DNA of 64,000 bases from Streptomyces sp. CNQ-509. Its GTDB lineage: Bacteria > Actinomycetota > Actinomycetes > Streptomycetales > Streptomycetaceae. The DNA lies in assembly GCF_001011035.1 (NCBI RefSeq), contig NZ_CP011492.1, positions 5,501,001 to 5,565,000 on the forward strand. Direction: 5' to 3'. This document shows positions 57,673 to 64,000 of the stretch, piece by piece (within the stretch, counting starts at the first letter, position 1; each line of letters opens with the position of its first letter). Under the pieces are notes generated by a model. It saw only the letters and a program-made list of their open reading frames with translations, was not told the origin of the DNA and did no database searches. The position numbers and the translations under genes are program-made.

Positions 57673-60126
57673 CTACCGCAGCTCCGCCCGGTGCGTCGCG
57701 CCGCGGGAGCCTTCCGTCCGTACCGTCACCCGGCCCCGCCTGCCCGGTGTCACCTCCACCGTCGGATCCGCGCTCGTCACCGCGCGGACGGGCAGCGGGA
57801 GTTCGAGGCGGATCTCCGCCGCCGTGTGACCGGGGTCGGAGACCGCCAGGGAGATCGTGTCGTCGCGGTGCCGCAGCAGCACCGTGGCCGGTCCTTCGCT
57901 GCGGATGCCCGCCGCCGTGGCCGCCGTCCAGAAGTGGGCCGCCGTCAGGCCCAGATGGCGGATCTCGACCGCCTGCGCCGCCGCGTCGTTCGCCGCCACC
58001 CGCACGGGGCCGCTCGCCGACCACGCCGCCGTCGCCACCCGGCTCGCCGTGGGCAGCAGCGCGTACGCGTAGCGCGCCCCGGCCGGCGACGTGCCGTGGT
58101 CCAGCCAGAGCGTCAGGTAGCGCCGGGTGTGCGGGGTGGTGGAGCCGCCCGTGTCGGCGCCGGTGTTGATGTCCCGCCACGCGCCCGTACGGTCCTCGCG
58201 CAGCGCCCGCAGCCGGGAGCCTCCGTCCGCGTCGAGGAAGACGTACCCGCCGACCCCCTCCAGGTGCGCCCATCGCGCCCCGTCGAAGCCCCGTTCCCGG
58301 CCGGGCTCTTCCGGCTGCCGGCGCCCGTCCACCACGAACGCCGGCGCGCCGTCCCCGCGCAGGGCGCGGTTCTCGACCGTCGTCTCGATCACCCTGCCGT
58401 CGCCCGCCGCGATGTCCGCGCCCAGTGCGACCACCGCGTCGTCCAGGAAGAACCACGTCTTCCTGGCCCGCAGCGAGCTGCCGTCCGCCCGCAGCTCGAA
58501 CGCCGCCGCCCCGTACCGCCCGTGCAGCACCGCGCCGCCCGACACCTCGTTCGCCGGGCGGAACTCCGTCCACACGGTGCCCAGGCCGGCGCGCGGGCGG
58601 GTGTCGACCGTCGTGCCGGGCAGCCGGTACGCGTTCACCGTGGGCCAGAAGGCGTCGCCGAACTGCCCCTGGTCGCCCGGGAGGTAGAGGTAGCCCATGC
58701 CGTCGCCGGTGTACCAGCCGTGGCCGTTCTCGCCGTTGCCCGCCTCGTACGCGGCGACGCGCTTCGACGACAGCGACAGCGCGTACGACCAGCCGGGCCG
58801 CCGGTGCACGACGCGCTCCATGGCGGCGAAACAGTGGTGTCCCGTGAGCGGCGGTGCCGCCGGCACCGCGGGGTCGGCGAGCACGGCCTTGGCCCGCTGG
58901 ACGTGCGGGAGGCCGACGAGCGAGAGGTACGGGTACGCCGACTGCCGCTCGATCCAGCCCTTCGCCGCCGCGTGCCACCGCGCGGCCTGCTCCGCGGGCG
59001 CGGCCTCCGCCAACTGCAGGACGTAGGAGACGGCGAGCGCGCCGTCCACGTGGTCCGGCGCCCGCTCGCGCGAGATCGCCCGGCCGCGTACCGCGTCCAT
59101 CATCAGCCCGTCGGTGATCACCGGCGCGAACGACCGCTCGACGGCGTCGAAGAGCACGGTCGTCGCGGGGTCGGTGACCGCCCACGGCGATCCGGCGAGC
59201 AGCGCCATCAACTGCCCCGCGGCGGCCAGGAGCACCGCGCCGTACGTGCCGGTGTAGGCGACGGAGCCGTGCTGGATGAACGAGCCGTCGCGGTAGAAGC
59301 CGTCGCCGGAGGTCACGTACTGGAAGAGGCTGTTGCGCCCGCCGTCACGCACGTCGGACAGGCCGTCGCGGGCCAGTGCGGTCTTCTCCGGGCTGCGGCC
59401 CAGCAGCCCGCGCAGCGCGACGATGACGCACTTGTCGGCGCGGTTGGCGCCGGTCTCGGAGAGCGTCGGTGCGCCCGTGCGGCGGTCGGGGTCGGGGACG
59501 AAGCGGTCGACGGTGGCGAGGTACGCGGCGAGGTCGGCGGCGGGCAGCGCGGCGCGCAGCAGGACGCAGCAGTCGAGCAGGGCGCGCGGGGCGCCGATCT
59601 CCCAGAACCACCAGTTGCCGGTCGGGGTACGGGCCGGGTGGTACGCCGCGTCGTGGAGGAAGCGCAGCGCGTCGACGAGCGCGGCGGCGACGTCGGCGCG
59701 GCCGGTGAAGGAGGTGCCGGGGGCGGTCCAGGCGATGGCGAGGGTGCGCAGCCGCGGGTAGCACTGGCCGAAGTTGCCGGCGTCGGCGACGGGGGCGAGG
59801 TCGGGCCAGAGCGCGGTGCGGCCCGCCGACCGGTCCAGGGTGTCCCACCAGCGGCGGGTCTCGGCCTCGAGGCCGGCGAGGGCGGCGGCGAAGTCGGGGT
59901 CCGCGGGGTCGTAGCCGTCGCCGGCGAGCATGCGGGCGGCGCGCTCCAGCAGGGCTTCCTCGTCGGCGGGGGCGGCGGCGGGGGCGGCGGGTGCGGTCGG
60001 CGGGCCGGGCGCGGCGCCGGGGGCCGCGGCGTACGCGGCGGTGGCGGACGCCGGGACGAGGAGCGTCCCGGCGCTCGCGGCGAGCAGGGTGCGGCGGGAG
60101 GGCAACGGCGGGCGGACGGGGCGCAT
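57673..60126 (-). CDS. Tat-exported polysaccharide lyase family 8 (hyaluronate/chondroitin/xanthan lyase-like)
   Basis: An 817-residue PL8 enzyme. The N-terminus SRRTLLAASAGTLLVPASAT is a twin-arginine signal. An alpha/alpha-toroid (about 50-400) contains the catalytic Asn228 in TGANRADKC and the His286/Tyr295 pair in IQHGSVAYTGTYG. The central beta-sandwich (about 420-700) includes MGYLYLPGDQGQFGDAFWPT and the all-beta C-terminal domain ends in HRAELR. It cleaves uronate-containing polysaccharides by beta-elimination outside the cell. ATG 60126 follows GAGGGAG. A LacI-type operator lies 49-60 bases upstream. It adjoins a sugar-acid uptake and dehydratase cluster. Confidence 0.93.
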   Translation of the reverse strand: MRPVRPPLPSRRTLLAASAGTLLVPASATAAYAAAPGAAPGPPTAPAAPAAAPADEEALLERAARMLAGDGYDPADPDFAAALAGLEAETRRWWDTLDRSAGRTALWPDLAPVADAGNFGQCYPRLRTLAIAWTAPGTSFTGRADVAAALVDALRFLHDAAYHPARTPTGNWWFWEIGAPRALLDCCVLLRAALPAADLAAYLATVDRFVPDPDRRTGAPTLSETGANRADKCVIVALRGLLGRSPEKTALARDGLSDVRDGGRNSLFQYVTSGDGFYRDGSFIQHGSVAYTGTYGAVLLAAAGQLMALLAGSPWAVTDPATTVLFDAVERSFAPVITDGLMMDAVRGRAISRERAPDHVDGALAVSYVLQLAEAAPAEQAARWHAAAKGWIERQSAYPYLSLVGLPHVQRAKAVLADPAVPAAPPLTGHHCFAAMERVVHRRPGWSYALSLSSKRVAAYEAGNGENGHGWYTGDGMGYLYLPGDQGQFGDAFWPTVNAYRLPGTTVDTRPRAGLGTVWTEFRPANEVSGGAVLHGRYGAAAFELRADGSSLRARKTWFFLDDAVVALGADIAAGDGRVIETTVENRALRGDGAPAFVVDGRRQPEEPGRERGFDGARWAHLEGVGGYVFLDADGGSRLRALREDRTGAWRDINTGADTGGSTTPHTRRYLTLWLDHGTSPAGARYAYALLPTASRVATAAWSASGPVRVAANDAAAQAVEIRHLGLTAAHFWTAATAAGIRSEGPATVLLRHRDDTISLAVSDPGHTAAEIRLELPLPVRAVTSADPTVEVTPGRRGRVTVRTEGSRGATHRAELR

Positions 60127-60172
60127 CGGGCTCCCTCGGTTCGGAGGAAAGGGTCCGTACTCACCGGGGGAT

Positions 60173-60184
60173 GAAAGCGCTTGC
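60173..60184. promoter_or_regulatory. LacI-family operator-like palindrome upstream of PL8
   Basis: GAAAGCGCTTGC fits the actinobacterial LacI-family pattern GNAAGCGCTTNC, with a perfect AAGCGCTT core at 60175-60182. It lies about 50 bases before the lyase start; its regulator is not in the window. Confidence 0.55.
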
Positions 60185-60193
60185 TCCCGAAGT

Positions 60194-60226
60194 CGGCAAC
60201 CCCCGCCGCGGGAACGGGGGTTGCCG
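60194..60226 (-). terminator. Terminator downstream of the symporter gene
   Basis: A perfect 12-bp stem (CGGCAACCCCCG and its complement) with a 9-base loop, 13 bases after the symporter stop, so PL8 is a separate transcript from the three genes upstream. Confidence 0.8.
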
Positions 60227-60238
60227 GCCGCGAACCCC

Positions 60239-61804
60239 TCAGCGCGAGGTGAGGTCCGCCGTCGCCTCCGGCGGCTGGGTGTCCTTCGCCCCCGCCTCCG
60301 TGCCGGGCGAGGCGTTCCCGGCCGCCGCGCCCTCCTCCGGGTCCGAGCCCAGCGAGTCGATCAGCGCGTCCTGCTCCGCCCCGCCCTCGGGCCGCAGCAG
60401 TCCGATGCCCACGTACAGCACCAGCGACGTCAGCAGCGGCAGCCCCACGAGCGCGGCCTGCGTGGTGCCGTCCAGCACCCAGTGCAGTACCGCCCACAGC
60501 CCCAGGCCGCCGGCCCACGACACGATGGCCGCCGTCGGCCCGCAGCGCCGGAACCACGGCAGCATGCCCAGCATCAGCGGGATCGAGATCGGCCCCATCG
60601 TCGCCGCCACCAGGTCCACGACCACGTCGAGCACGAAGCCCTCACCCCCGGTCGCGATCGCGATCACCATGCTCACCGAGACGAACGCCACCGTCGTCAC
60701 CCGCGCGAACGTCAACTGCGCCCGGTCCGTCAACTGCCGTACCCGCGGCATCAGCACGGGCGCCATGTCCCGGGTGATGACCGCCGAGATCACGTTGGAG
60801 TCCGAGGCCACCATCGCCATCGTGTGGCAGAAGAACCCGGCCAGCACCAGCCCCGTCAGACCGGCCGGCATCAGCTCCTTCGCCAGCTCGATGTACGACT
60901 CCTCGCTGTTCTCCAGGCCCGGCACGATGAGCGGCGCCGCGAACATCGGCAGGAAGAGGATGAACGGCCACACCAGCCACAGCCCGCTGGAGAGCAGCGC
61001 CGAGCGCTTCGCGGCGGAGCCGGAGGGCGCGGCCATGTAGCGCTGCGCCAGGTTCCACATGCCGCCGTTGTACTCGAAGGTCTTCACCAGCAGGAACGCC
61101 AGGACGAGCGTCGTCGTCACCGGCCCGGTGACCGGGTCGTGGTGGCTGTCCGGCAGGTCGTCCCACATCGTCCACAGGGTGTCGATGCCGCCCAGCTCCG
61201 CCAGCACGGCCCAGAACATCACCACACCGGCCAGCAGTTGGATGAGGAACTGGCTGAAGTCCGTGAGCACGTCCGCCCACAGCCCGCCGACCGCCATGTA
61301 CGCCATCGTGGCCACGCCGGTGAAGAGGATGCCCCACTCCAGCGGCACGTCCGCGAAGCCCTGGAGCAGCACCGAGATCGCCACCCACTTGGCCGCGATG
61401 TCGACGACCTTCAGCAGCGCGCCGCTGTACGCCAGCACCTGCTGCGTCGGCAGGTTGTACCGCTTCGCCAGGTACTCCAGCGGCGAGGCCACGTCGTGCT
61501 TCGCGCGCAGCCGCGCCCAGCGGGGCGCGAAGAGGAACGCGCCGATCCCGATGCCGAGGCCGATGGTGAGCGCCCACCACACGTACACCGTCAGCCCGTG
61601 GTCGTAGGCGACGGCGGCGAACGCGACGAACATCACCGCGCTGTAGCCGGACATGTGGTGCGAGATGCCGGACAGCCACCACGGTATGCGGCCGCCGGTG
61701 GTGAAGAAGTCCTTCACGGTGTGGATGCGGTTCTTCGACCACCAGCCGATGCCTACCATCACGCAGAAATAGGCCCCGACCATAATCCAGTCAGCGATGG
61801 ACAT
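60239..61804 (-). CDS. Sodium:solute symporter (SSS family)
   Basis: A 521-residue transporter with about 13 membrane segments. SSS features: MSIADWIMVGAYFCVMVGIG, NRIHTVKDFFTTGGRIPWWL, SGISHHMSGYSAVMFVAF and the long helix-10-like FFCHTMAMVASDSNVISAVI. The C-terminus is an acidic soluble tail. Such carriers take up sugars or organic acids with sodium; position between glucarate-type dehydratase and lyase genes suggests a sugar acid or oligosaccharide. ATG 61804 follows GGCAGGAG; the dehydratase stop is 70 bases upstream. Confidence 0.93.
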   Translation of the reverse strand: MSIADWIMVGAYFCVMVGIGWWSKNRIHTVKDFFTTGGRIPWWLSGISHHMSGYSAVMFVAFAAVAYDHGLTVYVWWALTIGLGIGIGAFLFAPRWARLRAKHDVASPLEYLAKRYNLPTQQVLAYSGALLKVVDIAAKWVAISVLLQGFADVPLEWGILFTGVATMAYMAVGGLWADVLTDFSQFLIQLLAGVVMFWAVLAELGGIDTLWTMWDDLPDSHHDPVTGPVTTTLVLAFLLVKTFEYNGGMWNLAQRYMAAPSGSAAKRSALLSSGLWLVWPFILFLPMFAAPLIVPGLENSEESYIELAKELMPAGLTGLVLAGFFCHTMAMVASDSNVISAVITRDMAPVLMPRVRQLTDRAQLTFARVTTVAFVSVSMVIAIATGGEGFVLDVVVDLVAATMGPISIPLMLGMLPWFRRCGPTAAIVSWAGGLGLWAVLHWVLDGTTQAALVGLPLLTSLVLYVGIGLLRPEGGAEQDALIDSLGSDPEEGAAAGNASPGTEAGAKDTQPPEATADLTSR

Positions 61805-61874
61805 CGCGGCTCCTGCCTGTGTCTTCTCCGAGGGGTGGGGGGAGGGGGTGGTGCGCGTGCCGCGTGCCGTGCGC

Positions 61875-63146
61875 TCACCAACGGGCCCGCGCGGGGGCGA
61901 AGCCGGGGTGGAAGCGGCGCATGTACGCGGTGTCGTCGCGGCGCCGGACGCCGCACCTCTCGTACTGCTCGTGCAGCACGGCCAGCGCGTCGCGGTCGAG
62001 TTCGACGCCGAGCCCGGGACCCGGCGGCAGCGGTACGGCGCCGCCGGCGAAGGCGAGGGCCCCGGGGGCGATCACGTCCTGGCCGTCCCGCACCGTCAGC
62101 CAGGGGGTGTGGGTGTCGCAGGAGTGGTCGAGGTTGGGGGTGGCGGCGGCCAGGTGCGTCATCGCGGCGAGGCTGATGCCGAGGTGCGAGTTGGAGTGCA
62201 TGGACAGGCCGATGCCGAACGTCGCACAGAGCGCCGCCACCTGCGCGGACTTCAGCAGCCCGCCCCAGTAGTGGTGGTCGAGCAGCAGCACCCCGATGGC
62301 GCGGTGCGCGATCGCCGGCGGCAGATGGGCGTGCGTGACCACCGCCATGTTCGTGGCCAGCGGCATCGGCACCTTCGCCGCGACCTCGGCCATTCCCTCG
62401 ATGCCGGGCGCCGGGTCCTCCAGGTACTCCAGGGCCCCGGCCAGCTCGGTGCCGACGCGCACGGAAGTCTCCGGCGTCCATGCGGCGTTGGGGTCGATGC
62501 GCAGCGGCAGCCCGGGAAAGGCGTCGGTGAGGGCGCGTACCGCCGCGATCTCCTCGCCGGGCGGGAAGACCCCGCCCTTGAGCTTCAGCGAGCGGAACCC
62601 GTACTCCCCGACGAGCAGCCGCGCCTGGGCCACGATGCCGTCCGGGTCGAGCGCCGCGCCGAAGCGGTCCTCCGGCGCGTCGGGGTGGCCGGCCCACTTG
62701 TAGAAGAGGTACGCGCTGTACGGCACGGCGTCGCGCACCGGCCCGCCGAGGAGGTCCGCCACGCGGCGCCCGGTGGCCTTACCGACGATGTCGAGGCAGG
62801 CGACCTCGAAGGGGGAGAAGACGGAGTCGACGGTCTTGCCGTTGCTGCCGGCGCCGGTGAGGCCGTGCTGGTCGGTGAAGACGCCGGTGCCGACGCTGGC
62901 GGCGACGCGGGCGTAGAGGTCGTGGTGGTGGCCGGCGTCGGCGCCGGTCAGAGCCTCGGCGGCGGCGCGCAGCCGGTCCAGGTGGGAGGCGTCGCCGTAG
63001 CTCTCGCCGAGGCCGCTGAGGCCGTCGTCGGTGACGACCTCGACGACGCTGCGCAGAGCCCACGGCTCGTGTACGCCGGCGGCGTTGAGCAGCGGCGGGT
63101 CGCGGAAGGCGACCGGGGTGACGGTGATCTCGCGTATCCGCATCAT
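61875..63146 (-). CDS. Glucarate dehydratase-like enolase-superfamily enzyme
   Basis: A 423-residue enolase-superfamily protein (start ATG 63146, overlapping the kdgD-like stop as ATGA; ATG 63143 also possible). Catalytic residues are visible: SLKLKGGVF (Lys base), LRIDPNAAW and YLEDPAPGIEG (metal ligands), ATNMAVVTHAH, LDHHYWGGLLKSAQ and the second base His in MHSNSHLGIS. Glucarate dehydratase members turn D-glucarate into 5-dehydro-4-deoxyglucarate, the substrate of the next enzyme encoded upstream. Length and motifs fit this branch; galactarate-type activity is the alternative. Confidence 0.9.
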   Translation of the reverse strand: MMRIREITVTPVAFRDPPLLNAAGVHEPWALRSVVEVVTDDGLSGLGESYGDASHLDRLRAAAEALTGADAGHHHDLYARVAASVGTGVFTDQHGLTGAGSNGKTVDSVFSPFEVACLDIVGKATGRRVADLLGGPVRDAVPYSAYLFYKWAGHPDAPEDRFGAALDPDGIVAQARLLVGEYGFRSLKLKGGVFPPGEEIAAVRALTDAFPGLPLRIDPNAAWTPETSVRVGTELAGALEYLEDPAPGIEGMAEVAAKVPMPLATNMAVVTHAHLPPAIAHRAIGVLLLDHHYWGGLLKSAQVAALCATFGIGLSMHSNSHLGISLAAMTHLAAATPNLDHSCDTHTPWLTVRDGQDVIAPGALAFAGGAVPLPPGPGLGVELDRDALAVLHEQYERCGVRRRDDTAYMRRFHPGFAPARARW

Positions 63147-64000
63147 CGGTCCGCCCCCGCCAACTCCAGTCCCGCGGAGACGATCCGCTCCAGCTCGGCG
63201 AGGTGCTTGGGGTGCGGGTCGGCCAGCGGCGGCCGTACGCCGCCGGTGTCCAGACCGCGCATCCTGGCGCCGGCCTTCACCAGCGCTACGGCGTAGCCGG
63301 GGACTTCGTTGCGCAGGTGGACGAGGGGGATGAAGAAGCCGCTCAGCAGGCGGCGTACGCGAGCGTCGTCGCCCGCGGCCCGCGCCCGGTGGAAGGCGAG
63401 GGCCACCTCGGGGGCGAAGCAGAAGACGGCGGAGGAGTACAGCCGCGCGCCCACGGCGGCGTACGCGGCGGCTGAGACCTCGGCGGTGGGCAGGCCGTTG
63501 AAGAAGGTGAAGTCCTTCTTCGGCCCGTCGCCGCCGTCGAGCGCGGCATGTACGGCCGGGACGACGCGCTGCATCAGCTCGATGTCCCCGAGCCCGTCCT
63601 TGAAGCCGGTGACCGTGGGGATCAGGGCCAGCTCCGCGGCGCCCGCGGGGGTGAAGCGGGCGTTGTCGCGCTGGTAGACGACCAGCGGCAGGCCGGTCGC
63701 GGCGGCGACCTCGCGCACGTACGCGACGAGCCCCGCCTCCGGCGCGGCGACCAGGTACGGCGGCATCAGCAGCACCCCGTCCGCGCCTGCCTCCGCGGCG
63801 GCTCCGGCGCACGCGACGGCGTGCGGCAGCGGGCCGCCGGCCCCGGCGAACACCGGCACCCGGCCCGCCGCGGCCGCGACGGCGGTACGGACCACGCGCC
63901 GGTGCTCGGCGCCGTCGAGCGCGTGGAACTCGCCGGTGCCGCAGGCGGCGAAGACCGCGCCCGCGCCGTGCGCGACGCCGTCGGCGACGTGCCGGGCGAG
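63143..64000 (-). CDS. kdgD: 5-dehydro-4-deoxyglucarate dehydratase-like (DapA superfamily), 5' end outside the window
   Basis: The visible 285 residues are open to base 64000. FAACGTGEFHALDGAEHRRV is the typical substrate-binding loop of the DHDPS superfamily. The Schiff-base Lys lies in TVTGFKDGLGD and the Tyr partner in PLVVYQRDNARF. The ending ADPHPKHLAELERIV matches the kdgD branch, which converts 5-dehydro-4-deoxyglucarate to 2,5-dioxopentanoate with loss of CO2 and water. It overlaps the glucarate dehydratase-like gene by 4 bases, a metabolically consistent pair. Start codon not visible. Confidence 0.9.
   Translation of the reverse strand, partial: LARHVADGVAHGAGAVFAACGTGEFHALDGAEHRRVVRTAVAAAAGRVPVFAGAGGPLPHAVACAGAAAEAGADGVLLMPPYLVAAPEAGLVAYVREVAAATGLPLVVYQRDNARFTPAGAAELALIPTVTGFKDGLGDIELMQRVVPAVHAALDGGDGPKKDFTFFNGLPTAEVSAAAYAAVGARLYSSAVFCFAPEVALAFHRARAAGDDARVRRLLSGFFIPLVHLRNEVPGYAVALVKAGARMRGLDTGGVRPPLADPHPKHLAELERIVSAGLELAGADR

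Overview
The window looks like chromosomal DNA of a Streptomyces or close streptomycete. GC is very high with strong third-position GC bias, GTG/TTG starts and 4-bp ATGA/GTGA stop-start overlaps are common, and the gene content is typical (SARP-like TPR tail, conservon genes, DUF6104, ECF41 sigma factor, HAIR/ClgR-type control of lon). The order kgd - histidine kinase - response regulator - spermidine synthase-like - lon is one I recall from S. coelicolor around SCO5281-SCO5285. That is memory and was not checked here.

Left part (1-3320): a cut-off fibronectin type III lipoprotein, a DUF4097/PadR pair with a likely autoregulatory operator, and a small DUF6104 gene. Bases 3469-15781 form a 12.3-kb one-directional block. 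It encodes a trypsin-co-occurring (Trypco1) protein, a trypsin-like protease fused to a VMAP-type C-terminal region, a MoxR AAA+ ATPase, a vWA-type SAV_2336-family protein, a small Fxs-type RiPP precursor, its radical SAM/SPASM cyclophane maturase (FxsB family) and a TIR - NB-ARC - TPR protein (FxsT type). I read this as a counter-invader or self-surveillance conflict system: an NTPase/vWA/protease ternary module plus a modified-peptide module with a STAND sensor. The precursor lacks the usual FxSxx C-terminus, and this is the main novelty candidate. A decayed alpha/beta hydrolase marks the right edge of the block.

Middle part (16.5-32 kb): core metabolism and proteostasis (kgd; an OmpR-type two-component pair; lon with both a HAIR element and a ClgR-like box), two secreted hypothetical proteins, a GH25 lysozyme, two MarR-type regulators (one OhrR-like, divergent from an esterase across a long dyad), and a gene remnant beside a 30-bp perfect palindrome.

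Bases 32-43 kb: a PP2C-like protein, a truncated conservon (cvnA-cvnB without C and D), an NlpC/P60 protein whose catalytic Cys codon reads Ser, a diiron oxygenase/TetR operon, and a PBP2/FtsW pair. Bases 43-57 kb: mostly single enzymes with divergent regulators (LysR/SDR, HxlR/quinone reductase), VOC, MFS and PhzF proteins, an ECF41 (SigJ) sigma factor with a nearby NDH-2-like flavoprotein carrying an ECF41-like promoter, a Tat-exported EEP nuclease/phosphatase and an S4 protein. Bases 57.6-64 kb: a leftward sugar-acid locus (kdgD-like - glucarate dehydratase-like - sodium:solute symporter) followed by a Tat-exported PL8 polysaccharide lyase with a LacI-type operator. I found no tRNA, rRNA, CRISPR array, insertion sequence or replication origin.
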